Shown here: positions 1-8,192 of the stretch, piece after piece
Numbering within the stretch: the stretch's first letter is position 1
Layout of the letters: each line of letters starts with the position of its first letter
DNA from: Acidocella sp.
GTDB taxonomy: Bacteria > Pseudomonadota > Alphaproteobacteria > Acetobacterales > Acetobacteraceae
Assembly: GCA_027451225.1 (NCBI GenBank)
Contig: DAIDJU010000134.1
Span: forward strand, 1-53,890
Direction of reading: 5' to 3'
Length of the DNA stretch: 53,890 bases
The notes under the pieces: model-generated
What the model was told of the DNA's origin: nothing
The model's input: only the letters and a program-made list of their open reading frames with translations
Databases searched by the model: none
Position numbers and translations under genes: made by a program

Positions 1-103
1 CGATTCCGGCGGAATCATAGCCGCGATATTCCAGGCGCTTCAGCCCATCCAGCAGCAACGGCGCCGCCGCAGACAGACCAACAACCCCGACGATTCCGCA
101 CAT
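1..103 (-). CDS. glmS: Glutamine-fructose-6-phosphate aminotransferase, N-terminal fragment (runs off window)
   Basis: Only the first 34 codons are in the window. They read MCGIVGVVG and later [14 protein letters not shown], the N-terminus of GlmS. Cys2 becomes the N-terminal nucleophile of the glutaminase domain after Met removal, and YRGYDSAG is the conserved segment behind it. GlmS makes glucosamine-6-phosphate from fructose-6-phosphate and glutamine, the first step toward UDP-GlcNAc for peptidoglycan and lipid A. The ATG is the only start compatible with an N-terminal Cys. The gene diverges from gph across a 94-bp gap. Purine phosphoribosyltransferase enzymes share the Ntn fold, but the RGYDSAG segment favours GlmS. 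Confidence 0.93.
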   Translation of the reverse strand, partial: MCGIVGVVGLSAAAPLLLDGLKRLEYRGYDSAGI

Positions 104-197
104 CAGCCTAACCCTCTGTAAACCTCCTCCTGCGGTAGCCCTGGGGCCGCTTACATGTCAAAGGAGCGCAAATTCAATTTGTACGACGGAGTGTTTC
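104..197. promoter_or_regulatory. Divergent glmS/gph intergenic region
   Basis: This 94-bp gap separates divergent glmS and gph and should hold both promoters. A hyphenated palindrome CAAATTcAATTTG lies at 169-181, about 17 bp before the gph ATG, and could be an operator or chance. The gph ribosome binding site is probably GACGGAG just upstream of its ATG. I could not assign convincing -35/-10 boxes. Confidence 0.35.
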
Positions 198-827
198 ATG
201 CGCGCTGTGATCTTCGATTTGGATGGCACGCTGATCGACTCGGCGCCGGACATCGCCGCTTCGGTAAACCGCGTGCTGGCGGCGGATGATCTCGCCCCGC
301 ATTCGCTGGAGGCGATCCGGGAGATGATCGGCGATGGCGCCAGGCAGTTGCTGGAACGGGCCTACGCCGCACATGGCCGCATGGCCGAACCTCGGCATCT
401 CGCGGCCTTCATGGCCGACTACCAAGCCAACCCGGTGGTGGAGACGCGGATTTACGACGGCATCCTCCCAGCTTTGGAAAGCTTGCGCGCGGCGGGGTAT
501 CCGCTCGGCCTGTGCACCAACAAGCCCATCGGCCCGGCGCGGGCAATCCTCGACGCGCTGAACCTCGCCCCGTTCTTCACCGCCGTGACGGGCGGGGATT
601 CCACACCGTATAAAAAGCCCGATCCGCGCCATCTGGCCGCCACCATGTCGCTGATGGAGGTCAGCGAGGCGACGATGATCGGCGACCATGAGAACGATAT
701 GCTGGCCGCCGAGGGGCTGGGCGTGCAGGGAATTTTCGTCACCTGGGGCTATGGGCGGGCGCAGTCCAGCTTCGTGGCCCACGCGCCTGCCGAGCTTCCC
801 GGACTCATCGCCAAGCTGGGGGGCTGA
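198..827 (+). CDS. gph: Phosphoglycolate phosphatase (HAD family)
   Basis: A HAD-superfamily phosphatase of 209 aa, close to the usual Gph size. Motif I is FDLDGTLIDS with nucleophile D7 and acid/base D9. A helical cap spans roughly residues 16-80. Motif II is the Thr in LCTNKP (about residue 107), the motif III Lys is in YKKPDP (about 139-140), and motif IV is GDHEND (162-167). Gph dephosphorylates 2-phosphoglycolate from DNA 3'-end repair or Rubisco oxygenation. The ATG follows GACGGAG at a good distance. The exact substrate is inferred; pyrophosphatase PpaX-like or other HAD activities are possible. The gene ends 83 bp before the suf regulator. Confidence 0.85.
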   Translation: MRAVIFDLDGTLIDSAPDIAASVNRVLAADDLAPHSLEAIREMIGDGARQLLERAYAAHGRMAEPRHLAAFMADYQANPVVETRIYDGILPALESLRAAGYPLGLCTNKPIGPARAILDALNLAPFFTAVTGGDSTPYKKPDPRHLAATMSLMEVSEATMIGDHENDMLAAEGLGVQGIFVTWGYGRAQSSFVAHAPAELPGLIAKLGG

Positions 828-879
828 GCCACAGGAATCGGGCTTGACGCGGGGCTTGGCATGTCCCATTTGGCAAACA

Positions 880-894
880 GGACCAAACAGGTCC
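880..894. promoter_or_regulatory. Candidate operator of the suf operon
   Basis: The 83-bp gap before the Rrf2 gene holds an inverted repeat GGACC-AAACA-GGTCC, ending 16 bp before the ATG. It overlaps a direct repeat, CAAACAGG at 874-881 and again CAAACAGG at 884-891. A possible -35 box TTGACG lies at 844-849, but its -10 partner is weak. Rrf2 regulators often bind such dyads in their own promoters, so this is a reasonable autoregulatory operator. Assignment is by position only. Confidence 0.3.
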
Positions 895-910
895 GTTTAC
901 CGGAGCGGCA

Positions 911-1360
911 ATGCTGAAACTCTCGCGCCTGACCGATTACGCCGTGGCCGCGCTGGTGCGTCTCAGCGCGGCGGAGGGGATGGAAACCTCCCCCGGCATC
1001 GCCGCCGCCATCGGCGTGCCTGAACCCACCGTGGCCAAGGTGCTCAAGGCCCTGGCCGGGCAGGGGCTGGTGATTTCTACCCGCGGCGCGCGCGGCGGCT
1101 ACCGGTTGGGCCGGCCGCTTTCGGGCATTGCGGTGTCCGAGGTCATCTGCGCCATCGACGGGCCGATTGCGCTCACCTCCTGTGTCGAGGGCGGGTCCGG
1201 CACGTGCGAGAGCCAGTCGCTTTGCCCCGTGGCTGGGCGTTGGGACCCGGTAAACCGGGCGATCCGTGAGGCGTTATCCAATATTACCCTGGCTGACATG
1301 GCCGCCGCGGCGCTGCCGCCCGGCTTGCGTGTGCCCCAGACGATGAACGAGGTTGCGTAA
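911..1360 (+). CDS. Rrf2-family Fe-S cluster regulator of the suf operon (SufR/IscR-like)
   Basis: A 149-aa Rrf2 protein. An N-terminal winged helix-turn-helix (about 1-65, with RLTDYAVAALVRLS and the wing STRGARGGYRLGRP) precedes a C-terminal helix. Three cysteines at 91, 99 and 105 (C-x7-C-x5-C) could ligate an Fe-S cluster as in IscR. Members of this family sense cluster status and repress Fe-S assembly genes. Its stop codon abuts the sufB ATG with no gap, so it is the first gene of the suf operon and very likely controls it. It is not the DeoR-type cyanobacterial SufR. The ATG gives the expected N-terminus. Confidence 0.88.
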   Translation: MLKLSRLTDYAVAALVRLSAAEGMETSPGIAAAIGVPEPTVAKVLKALAGQGLVISTRGARGGYRLGRPLSGIAVSEVICAIDGPIALTSCVEGGSGTCESQSLCPVAGRWDPVNRAIREALSNITLADMAAAALPPGLRVPQTMNEVA

Positions 1361-2797
1361 ATGTCCACCACCGAGATGCAGGCCCTGGCCGAGCAGAAAT
1401 ACAAATATGGCTTCACCACCGAGATCGAGATGGAGGCGTTTCCGCGCGGGTTGAACGAGGACATCATCCGCATGATCTCGGCCAAGAAGGAGGAGCCGGA
1501 CTGGCTGCTGCAATGGCGCCTGAAGGCTTACGCCGCGTGGCTGGAGATGGAGGAGCCGCATTGGGCCAAGCTGCATCATCCGCCGATTGATTATCAGGAC
1601 CTCTATTACTACGCCGCCCCGGCCAAGGCGCAGCCGAAATCGTTGGATGAGGTCGATCCCGAGTTGCTCAAGACCTATGAGAAGCTGGGCATTCCGCTGA
1701 ACGAGCGTGCCGCGCTGGCTGGCGTGGCGGTGGATGCGGTGTTCGACAGCGTCTCCGTGGCCACCACCTTCCGCGAGACCTTGTCCAAGGCAGGGGTGAT
1801 CTTCTGCCCGATCTCCGAGGCGGTGCGCGAGCACCCTGAGCTGGTGCGCGAATATCTGGGCTCCGTGGTGCCGGTGCGCGACAATTACTTCGCCGCGCTG
1901 AACTCCGCCGTGTTTTCCGATGGCAGTTTCGTCTACATCCCCAAGGGCGTGCGTTGCCCGATGGAGCTTTCCACCTATTTCCGCATCAACGCCAAGAATA
2001 CCGGGCAGTTCGAGCGCACGCTGATCATCGCCGACGAGGCCGCCAGCGTCTCGTACCTCGAAGGCTGCACCGCGCCGATGCGCGATGAGAACCAGCTGCA
2101 CGCCGCCGTGGTCGAGCTGGTGGCGATGGACGAGGCGAAGATCAAATACAGCACGGTGCAGAACTGGTACCCCGGCGATGCCGAAGGCAAAGGCGGGATC
2201 TACAACTTCGTCACCAAGCGCGGCGCCTGCCGAGGGCGTAATTCCAAAATCTCCTGGACGCAGGTGGAAACCGGCTCGGCGATTACCTGGAAATACCCGT
2301 CCTGCATCCTGCAAGGCGATGGTTCGGTCGGCGAGTTCTACTCCGTGGCCTTGACCAATAATTACCAGCAGGCCGATACCGGCACCAAGATGATCCATCT
2401 GGGCAAGAACACCACCAGCACGATCATCTCAAAGGGCATCTCGGCTGGCCACTCCAACAACACTTATCGCGGGCTGGTGAAAATCTCCGCCGCCGCGTCC
2501 GGCGCGCGCAACTTCACGCAGTGCGATTCCTTGCTGATCGGCGATCAGTGCGGGGCGCATACCGTGCCGTATATCGAAAATCGCAACATGTCCGCCAAGG
2601 TGGAACATGAAGCCACCACCTCGAAGATCGCCGAGGACCAGCTCTTCTATTGCCGCTCCCGTGGCCTGAGCCAGGAGGATGCGGTCGGGCTGATCGTGAA
2701 CGGGTTCTGCAAGGATGTTCTGAAGGAACTCCCGATGGAATTCGCCGTCGAGGCGCAAAAACTACTCTCTGTCTCTCTGGAAGGCTCTGTCGGCTGA
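1361..2797 (+). CDS. sufB: Fe-S cluster assembly scaffold protein SufB
   Basis: A 478-aa SufB, of typical length. The N-terminus ([11 protein letters not shown]) and the C-terminal core [19 protein letters not shown] followed by [12 protein letters not shown] are characteristic. SufB forms the SufBC2D complex, accepts sulfur from SufS through a partner protein, and builds [4Fe-4S] clusters on a beta-helix core in the cytosol. The start ATG directly follows the regulator's stop. The stop overlaps the sufC start (TGATG). SufD shares the C-terminal fold, but only this gene carries the long N-terminal region of SufB. Confidence 0.97.
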   Translation: MSTTEMQALAEQKYKYGFTTEIEMEAFPRGLNEDIIRMISAKKEEPDWLLQWRLKAYAAWLEMEEPHWAKLHHPPIDYQDLYYYAAPAKAQPKSLDEVDPELLKTYEKLGIPLNERAALAGVAVDAVFDSVSVATTFRETLSKAGVIFCPISEAVREHPELVREYLGSVVPVRDNYFAALNSAVFSDGSFVYIPKGVRCPMELSTYFRINAKNTGQFERTLIIADEAASVSYLEGCTAPMRDENQLHAAVVELVAMDEAKIKYSTVQNWYPGDAEGKGGIYNFVTKRGACRGRNSKISWTQVETGSAITWKYPSCILQGDGSVGEFYSVALTNNYQQADTGTKMIHLGKNTTSTIISKGISAGHSNNTYRGLVKISAAASGARNFTQCDSLLIGDQCGAHTVPYIENRNMSAKVEHEATTSKIAEDQLFYCRSRGLSQEDAVGLIVNGFCKDVLKELPMEFAVEAQKLLSVSLEGSVG

Positions 2798-3540
2798 TGT
2801 TGGAAATCAAGAATCTGCATGCGCGCATTGGCGAGAAGGAAATCCTGCGCGGCGTGAATCTGGTTGTGCCGGATGGTGAGATCCACGCCATCATGGGCCC
2901 GAACGGCGCTGGCAAATCCACGCTCTCCTACGTGCTCTCGGGGCGCGATGGTTACGAGGTGACCGAGGGTGAGGTTATTTATGACGGTCAGAACATCCTC
3001 GAACTGCCGCCTGAGGACCGCGCGGCGGCGGGGCTGTTTCTCGCCTTCCAGTATCCGGTGGAGCTGCCCGGGGTGGGCAACGCCAACTTCCTGCGCACGG
3101 CGCTGAACGCCATCCGCCGCAAGCGCGGCGAGGAGGAGCTGGACGCCGTCGCCTTCCTCAAGCTGGCGCGGGCGGCGGTGAAGTCGCTGCACATGAAAGA
3201 GGATTTCCTCAAGCGCAACGTGAATGTCGGCTTCTCGGGCGGTGAGAAGAAGCGCAACGAGATGCTGCAGATGGCGCTGCTGCAGCCGGGTCTTGCTATC
3301 CTCGACGAAACGGATTCCGGGCTGGATATCGACGCGCTGAAGATCGTGGCCGATGGCGTGAACGCCCTGCGCGGGCCGAAATTCTCGGCACTCGTCATCA
3401 CCCATTACCAACGCCTGCTCGACCATATCGTGCCGGATGTGGTGCATGTGCTCTCCGCCGGGCGCATCGTGCGCTCCGGCCCTAAGGAGTTGGCGCTGGA
3501 GCTGGAAGCGCATGGCTATGCCGGGCTGGAAGCGGCCTGA
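2797..3540 (+). CDS. sufC: Fe-S cluster assembly ATPase SufC
   Basis: A 247-aa ABC-type ATPase. Walker A is GPNGAGKST (34-42), the Q-loop is AFQYP (Q85), the signature is FSGGE (146-150), Walker B is LAILDE (166-171), and the switch His is in ITHYQ (about 203). SufC binds SufB and SufD, and ATP-driven dimerisation opens the complex for cluster assembly; it is cytosolic, not a transporter. The ORF track begins at 2650, but that extension lies inside sufB. The ATG overlapping the sufB stop by one base gives the correct N-terminus [11 protein letters not shown]. sufD starts 3 bp after its stop. Confidence 0.97.
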   Translation: MLEIKNLHARIGEKEILRGVNLVVPDGEIHAIMGPNGAGKSTLSYVLSGRDGYEVTEGEVIYDGQNILELPPEDRAAAGLFLAFQYPVELPGVGNANFLRTALNAIRRKRGEEELDAVAFLKLARAAVKSLHMKEDFLKRNVNVGFSGGEKKRNEMLQMALLQPGLAILDETDSGLDIDALKIVADGVNALRGPKFSALVITHYQRLLDHIVPDVVHVLSAGRIVRSGPKELALELEAHGYAGLEAA

Positions 3541-3543
3541 GCC

Positions 3544-4641
3544 ATGACCGCGCTGCCCACCAAGAAGCTTGAAGCCTGGCGCTATACCGATCTGCGCCCG
3601 CTTGCCAGCATCGAGTTTTCCGCACCGCCGCCAGCCGCAATTCCGGCGCTGCCGGAGATCGATCTTCCGCGCCTCGTGTTTCTCAATGGCGTGCTGGCGA
3701 AGGAGCTGTCCTCGCCTTTCGCCTATGCGCGGAACTTCCAGGCCATAGCTGAAGACACCGCGCAGCCGCTGGCGCTCATCAATGCCGAGACGGCGCAGGA
3801 TGGTGTGACGCTGAACATCCCGGCGGGGGTGGATGCGGGCACGCTGCTGCTTATCTCCCATGCTTCCGGCGATGCGCCGTTCGCATTTCATCTGCGCCAC
3901 CGCATCACTTTGGGCGAGGGCGCTCAGCTCACGCTGATCGAGATCGCTAAAGGTGAAGGCGTGTACTGGCACGATCCGGTGACGGATATCGAGCTGGCGC
4001 AGGGGGCGAAGTTCGCGCATATCCGCTTGCAGGATGAAAGCCGCGAGGCGTTTCACCTCGCCACCATCCGCGCCCGCGTGGCCGGGGCCGCCGTGTACGA
4101 TCATTTCACCGCCACCATCGGCGCGCGGCTCTCGCGCACCGAGATCGGCGCGGTGCTTACCGGCACCGGGGCGCTGGCGCATCTCAACGGCGTGCAACTG
4201 CTGGCCGGCACGCAGCATGGCGATTTCACCACCGTGGTGGCGCATAAAGCGCCGGGCTGCCCTTCGCGCCAGACGGTGAAATCCGTGCTCGCGGGCACGG
4301 CGCGCGGCGTGTTCCAGGGGCGCATCGAGGTGGACCGCGTGGCCCAGCAGACCGATGGCTTCCAGCTCAGCCAGGCGCTGCTGCTCTCGCCCGGCGCCGA
4401 GATGGACATCAAGCCCGAGCTTGAGATTTTCGCCGATGATGTGAAATGCAGCCACGGCGCCACTATCGGCGCGCTGGATGCGGAGCAGCTTTTCTACCTG
4501 CGCTCGCGTGGCATCCCCGAGGATCAGGCGCGCTCCATGCTCATCCGCGCCTTCCTCGAGGAAGCGCTGGAGCCGGTGACGCAGCCGCAGGCGCGTGCAG
4601 TGCTGGAAGAGGCCATCGACGGATGGTGGGTGAAGCAATGA
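3544..4641 (+). CDS. sufD: Fe-S cluster assembly protein SufD
   Basis: A 365-aa SufD, the partner that pairs with SufB in SufBC2D and helps iron acquisition. The N-terminus has the typical LPTKKLEAWRYTDLRPL segment. The C-terminal domain carries CSHGATIGALDAEQLFYLRS and the RSMLIRAFLEE helix. It lies between sufC (3-bp gap) and sufS (ATGA overlap), so translation is probably coupled. The shorter N-terminal region and the CSHGATIG motif separate it from SufB. Confidence 0.95.
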   Translation: MTALPTKKLEAWRYTDLRPLASIEFSAPPPAAIPALPEIDLPRLVFLNGVLAKELSSPFAYARNFQAIAEDTAQPLALINAETAQDGVTLNIPAGVDAGTLLLISHASGDAPFAFHLRHRITLGEGAQLTLIEIAKGEGVYWHDPVTDIELAQGAKFAHIRLQDESREAFHLATIRARVAGAAVYDHFTATIGARLSRTEIGAVLTGTGALAHLNGVQLLAGTQHGDFTTVVAHKAPGCPSRQTVKSVLAGTARGVFQGRIEVDRVAQQTDGFQLSQALLLSPGAEMDIKPELEIFADDVKCSHGATIGALDAEQLFYLRSRGIPEDQARSMLIRAFLEEALEPVTQPQARAVLEEAIDGWWVKQ

Positions 4642-5876
4642 GTGTGGCTCTGGAGAGTTTTAACGTTGAAGCCGCCCGCGAGGATTTCCCGATCCTCAAG
4701 GAGCTCGTGCATGGCAAGAAGCTGGTGTTCCTGGACTCCGGCGCGTCGGCACAAAAGCCGCGCGCGGTGATCGACGCGATGTGCCATGTGATGGAGGCGC
4801 AATACGCCAACGTGCATCGCGGGCTGCACTACATGTCGGAAAAAACATCCGACGCGTATGAGGCGGTGCGCGGCAAGGTGGCGGCGTTTATCAACGCGGC
4901 CTCGCAGGATGAGATCGTCTTCACTCGCAACGCCACGGAATCCATCAATCTCATCGCCTATACCTGGGGGCGTTCGGCGCTCAAGCCCGGTGATGCTGTG
5001 GCGGTGTCCGAGATGGAGCATCACGCCAATCTCGTACCCTGGCAGATGCTGCGCGATGCGCATGGCACCGAGCTGAGGATCGTCAAGATCACTGATTCCG
5101 GCGAGATCGATTTCGACTCACTGGAGCAGGTCTTCGCTGACGGCAAGGTAAAGCTGCTCTCCATCACCCATATGTCCAATGTGCTGGGCACTTACACGCC
5201 GGCCGAGCGGCTCGCCAAATTCGCGCATGAGCGCGGGGCGAAGATTTTGCTCGATGGCAGCCAGGCCATTGTGCACCGCGCCGTGGATGTGCAGGCTATC
5301 GACGCCGATTTCTACGTTTTCTCCGGCCATAAGCTTTATGGCCCCACGGGCATTGGCGTGCTCTACGCCAAGCGCGAGATCCTGGAGGACATGCCGCCCT
5401 TCATGGGCGGTGGCGACATGATCGCTTCCGTCACCTACGAGAAATCCACCTGGGCCAAGCCGCCTTTCCGTTTCGAGGCCGGGACGCCCGCGATCATCGA
5501 GACCATCGGGCTGGGGGCGGCGATCGATTACGTCAACGCCATCGGCCTGCCGGCGATCGCCGCGCATGAGCGTATGCTAACCGAACATGCGCTTGCCACC
5601 CTGGGAAATCTCGAAGGGCTGAAGATTCTCGGCCGAGCACAGGATCGCGGCGGCGTTATCTCCTTCGTTATGGATGGCGTGCATGCACACGATATCGCCA
5701 CGCTGCTCGACCGCCAGGGGATTGCCGTGCGCGCCGGGCATCATTGCGCCGAGCCGCTGATGGGCCGCCTTGGCGTGACCAGCACCGCCCGCGCCACCTT
5801 TGCGCTCTACACGACGCTGGAGGAGATCGACGCTCTGGCCAAGGGGCTGCAACGCATCAGGCAGATCTTCGCATGA
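4638..5876 (+). CDS. sufS: Cysteine desulfurase SufS
   Basis: A 412-aa group II PLP cysteine desulfurase that converts cysteine to alanine plus a protein persulfide. The PLP lysine is K232 in FSGHKLYGPTG, and the catalytic Cys is C370 in RAGHHCAEPLM. Other PLP contacts include EHHANLVPW and DGSQAIVH. The ORF track starts at 4446, but the extra residues are a shadow of sufD; the ATG overlapping the sufD stop (ATGA) gives a normal SufS N-terminus. The stop again overlaps the next start. A sulfur acceptor is needed; the window offers SufU next door and SufE at 52.5 kb. Confidence 0.96.
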   Translation: MSVALESFNVEAAREDFPILKELVHGKKLVFLDSGASAQKPRAVIDAMCHVMEAQYANVHRGLHYMSEKTSDAYEAVRGKVAAFINAASQDEIVFTRNATESINLIAYTWGRSALKPGDAVAVSEMEHHANLVPWQMLRDAHGTELRIVKITDSGEIDFDSLEQVFADGKVKLLSITHMSNVLGTYTPAERLAKFAHERGAKILLDGSQAIVHRAVDVQAIDADFYVFSGHKLYGPTGIGVLYAKREILEDMPPFMGGGDMIASVTYEKSTWAKPPFRFEAGTPAIIETIGLGAAIDYVNAIGLPAIAAHERMLTEHALATLGNLEGLKILGRAQDRGGVISFVMDGVHAHDIATLLDRQGIAVRAGHHCAEPLMGRLGVTSTARATFALYTTLEEIDALAKGLQRIRQIFA

Positions 5877-6274
5877 GCAATCCGTATCAGGCGCTCATCG
5901 TCGAGCGGCACAAGCACCCGCTGCATGCAGGCAGGCCGACGCAGTTTGATGCGCAAGGGCAGGGGGCGAACCCAATCTGCGGCGATGCGGTGCGCGTGTA
6001 CGTCTCTCGTGCTGGCATGGATGTGCATTACGAAGCCGAAGGCTGCGCCATCATGAACGCCAGCGCCGATCTGATGGCCGATGCCGTGGAGGGCAAGACG
6101 CCCGAGCAGGTCGAGCGCCTGCATCGTGACTTCGAAAAGCTTGTGACCACAGGCGAGGAAAACCATGAACTCGGCGAGCTGAACGCGCTCGCTGGGCTTG
6201 CTGGCTATTCCTCCCGCATTCGTTGCGCCACGCTGCCCTGGAGCGCGCTGGCCGAGGCTCTGCACCATGTCTGA
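5873..6274 (+). CDS. sufU: SufU/IscU-type Fe-S scaffold or sulfur-transfer protein
   Basis: A 133-aa SufU family protein with the ligands C36 (NPICGD, plus D38), C58 (EGCAI) and C118 (RCATLPW). The insert between the second and third Cys and the RCATLPW ending are SufU hallmarks. In Gram-positive bacteria SufU is a zinc-dependent sulfurtransferase partner of SufS; in Proteobacteria the role is less settled. The start ATG overlaps the sufS stop (ATGA), so the ORF-track extension to 5744 is rejected. Because sufE also occurs in this window, the division of labour is uncertain. Confidence 0.92.
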   Translation: MSNPYQALIVERHKHPLHAGRPTQFDAQGQGANPICGDAVRVYVSRAGMDVHYEAEGCAIMNASADLMADAVEGKTPEQVERLHRDFEKLVTTGEENHELGELNALAGLAGYSSRIRCATLPWSALAEALHHV

Positions 6275-6632
6275 CGCTGAGAAAATGGTTCCCGTAACTG
6301 CCTGGACGCCCGATGGCGAGACGCACCCGCATGTGTCGGAAGACGCCGTGATCGGCGCTATCGCCACCGTGTTCGACCCAGAAATCCCGGTGAATATCTA
6401 CGAACTCGGGCTGATCTACGCCATCGAGATCAACGACAATAACGATGTGAAGATCGAGATGACGCTGACCGCACCCGGCTGCCCCTCGGCGCAGGAATTG
6501 CCGGAGATGGTGCGCAATGCGGTGGCGTGTGTCGATGGCGTTGGCGACATAACGGTGGATACGGTGTGGGATCCGCCGTGGGATCAGAGCCGCATGAGCG
6601 AGGAAGCCCGCCTCATGCTGAACATGTTCTAA
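6267..6632 (+). CDS. sufT: SufT, DUF59/MIP18-family Fe-S maturation protein
   Basis: A 121-aa MIP18-family (DUF59) protein. The core DPEIPVNIYELGLIY (from about residue 38) and TAPGCPSAQELP with C72 are diagnostic, and WDPPWDQSRMSEEAR closes the domain. SufT proteins act as accessory factors in late Fe-S maturation or cluster transfer. The ATG lies 8 bp inside sufU, so the two are translationally coupled. It differs from the related phenylacetate protein PaaD in lacking the extra C-terminal Cys-rich region. The suf context supports the name. Confidence 0.9.
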   Translation: MSDAEKMVPVTAWTPDGETHPHVSEDAVIGAIATVFDPEIPVNIYELGLIYAIEINDNNDVKIEMTLTAPGCPSAQELPEMVRNAVACVDGVGDITVDTVWDPPWDQSRMSEEARLMLNMF

Positions 6633-6642
6633 GGAAAACACT

Positions 6643-7011
6643 ATGAGCACGAGTTTCACTCCCGCCACGCCGAAACGCGAACTCCCGCCGCTGATGCAGC
6701 TCACCGAAGCCGCAGCCGAGCGCCTGCGCAAGCTGTACGAGGGCGCGGAGGCGGGCAAAATGCTGCGTATTTCCGTCTCCACCAAGGGCTGTTCCGGCAT
6801 GTCCTACGAGATGAACTGGGTGGAAGAAGCCGGTCCGCAGGATGAGGTGGTGAAGAGCCAGGATCTCACCGTGCTGGTGGACCGCAAGGCGACGCTGTTC
6901 CTGATCGGCACCACGATGGACTACAAGGAGAACGCGCTGACGCGCGGCTTCACCTTCGAGAATCCGAATGAGAAGGGCCGTTGCGGCTGCGGCGAGAGCT
7001 TCCACGTTTAA
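6643..7011 (+). CDS. sufA: A-type Fe-S carrier SufA (HesB/IscA family)
   Basis: A 122-aa HesB/IscA-type carrier with three conserved cysteines: C50 in TKGCSGMSY and C114 and C116 in CGCGESF. A-type carriers receive clusters from the SufBCD scaffold and hand them to apo-proteins. The N-terminal extension (about 18 aa) is slightly long for the family. It starts 10 bp after sufT and is the last gene of the operon; its stop codon lies inside the terminator palindrome. A second A-type carrier sits at 7804-8130 on the other strand. Confidence 0.92.
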   Translation: MSTSFTPATPKRELPPLMQLTEAAAERLRKLYEGAEAGKMLRISVSTKGCSGMSYEMNWVEEAGPQDEVVKSQDLTVLVDRKATLFLIGTTMDYKENALTRGFTFENPNEKGRCGCGESFHV

Positions 7012-7032
7012 AACCCGCTAACGGGTTTTAAA
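7007..7032. terminator. Bidirectional terminator between sufA and xthA
   Basis: A perfect inverted repeat: TTTAAAACCCG, loop CTAA, CGGGTTTTAAA. It overlaps the sufA stop codon and ends 2 bp before the xthA stop on the other strand. The A/T-rich outer arms supply a U-tract in either direction, so it can terminate both converging transcripts. Confidence 0.8.
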
Positions 7033-7034
7033 CG

Positions 7035-7811
7035 CTAAGCCGAGAGCGTGATCGTCACCGGTACATGGTCGGAAGGTTGAGGCTTGGCGCGTTCATCCTT
7101 ATGGATGGTCACCGAGACCAGCCGTTCCGCCAAGCGCGGTGAGAGCAGTGCATGGTCGATGCGCAGGCCCGAATTGCGGTCCCACGCTCCGGCCTGGTAG
7201 TCCCAGAAGGTGTAGAGCGTTTCGCGCGGATGCAGCGCGCGCACGGCCTCGGTCAAACCTGTGTAGATCAGCGCGTTGAAAGCGGCACGGGTTTCCGGGC
7301 GGATCAGCGCATCGCCGGGGGGCAGAGCCCGCGGGGCGAAATCGGCGTCGGTCGGGCAGACATTGTAATCCCCGGCCAGGATGAAATCTTCGTCAGCTTC
7401 CATCATCGCCGCCGCGTGCAGGCGCAAATTCTCCATCCATTCCAGCTTGTAGGCATAGCCCGCCTCGCCACCGGAATTGCCGTTGGGCAGATACAACCCG
7501 CCGATGCGCATCCCCTGCGCCGAAACCTCGACATAGCGTGCATGCGCGTCCGCCTCGGTCATGCCCGGCAGCTTGCGCAAGGTCACCTCCACCGGGGCGC
7601 GGTGCAGCAGGGCGACGCCGTTATAGGATTTCTGCCCCACCACCACGGCCTCGTAGCCAAGCTGCCTGAAGGCGAGGGCGGGGAACTGGTGCTCCTCGCA
7701 TTTGATCTCTTGCAGCAGCAGGTAATCGGGCTGCTCGCGGGCCAGGAACTCCGCCACATGCGTCTCGCGGATGCGCACGGAATTCACGTTCCATGTCGTT
7801 ATTTTAATCAA
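7035..7811 (-). CDS. xthA: Exodeoxyribonuclease III
   Basis: A 258-aa EEP-family nuclease with the ExoIII signature: WNVNSVR with Asn10, LLLQEIK with Glu35, GDYNVCPTDAD, and the terminal SDHVPV with the catalytic Asp-His pair. It acts in base excision repair as AP endonuclease and 3'-5' exonuclease. The start is TTG at 7811, just inside the end of the A-type carrier gene; no ATG or GTG nearby would preserve the conserved MIKITTWNVNSVR start, so TTG is chosen. Overlap with the upstream stop suggests coupled translation from one minus-strand transcript. Confidence 0.94.
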   Translation of the reverse strand: MIKITTWNVNSVRIRETHVAEFLAREQPDYLLLQEIKCEEHQFPALAFRQLGYEAVVVGQKSYNGVALLHRAPVEVTLRKLPGMTEADAHARYVEVSAQGMRIGGLYLPNGNSGGEAGYAYKLEWMENLRLHAAAMMEADEDFILAGDYNVCPTDADFAPRALPPGDALIRPETRAAFNALIYTGLTEAVRALHPRETLYTFWDYQAGAWDRNSGLRIDHALLSPRLAERLVSVTIHKDERAKPQPSDHVPVTITLSA

Positions 7812-8130
7812 CGGAGAACGAGGTCCCGCAGCCGCAGGAGGCGGTGGCGTTGGGGTTTTTCACCAGAAAATGCGCGCCCATCAGGCTGTCCTTGAAGTCC
7901 AGCTCCGAGCCGCCGAGGAAATCCAGGCTCACCGGGTCCACCAGCACTTTCGCGCCGTTCAGTTCCACCACGAGGTCGTCGGGGTTTTGCTTGTCGGTGA
8001 GGTCGAAGCGGTATTGCAGGCCGGAGCAGCCGCCCGCCAGCACCTCCACCCGCAGCGCCTGCGCGCCGGGCTCGCTGGCCAGGATTTCCGCCACCCGGGC
8101 GGCGGCATTGGAAGAGATGGTAAAGCTCAT
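7804..8130 (-). CDS. erpA: A-type Fe-S cluster carrier (ErpA/IscA-like)
   Basis: A 108-aa HesB/IscA-family protein with C35 (GGCSGLQY), C99 and C101 (SCGCGTSF), so it can bind and pass on Fe-S clusters. I chose ATG 8130 (MSFTISSNAA) over the TTG at 8151, because it matches the family N-terminus. It overlaps the xthA start by 8 bp, forming a two-gene unit. It is more ErpA/IscA-like than SufA; the symbol is tentative. A palindrome CCTATATAGG lies immediately upstream of the ATG. Confidence 0.85.
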   Translation of the reverse strand: MSFTISSNAAARVAEILASEPGAQALRVEVLAGGCSGLQYRFDLTDKQNPDDLVVELNGAKVLVDPVSLDFLGGSELDFKDSLMGAHFLVKNPNATASCGCGTSFSVD

Positions 8131-8192
8131 GCAACCTATATAGGGGGGCAAGGCCTTGGAGGGTAGGGCGCGGATGGGCTAAGCCTGCGCGT

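Noticed and set aside
104-197. glmS ribozyme before glmS
   Set aside because: The gap is only 94 bp, shows no double-pseudoknot core, and such ribozymes are mainly Gram-positive.
2647-4638. Minus-strand ORF of 663 aa
   Set aside because: It lies fully antisense to sufC-sufD, has Arg/His-rich composition typical of a GC-rich shadow frame, and resembles no protein family.
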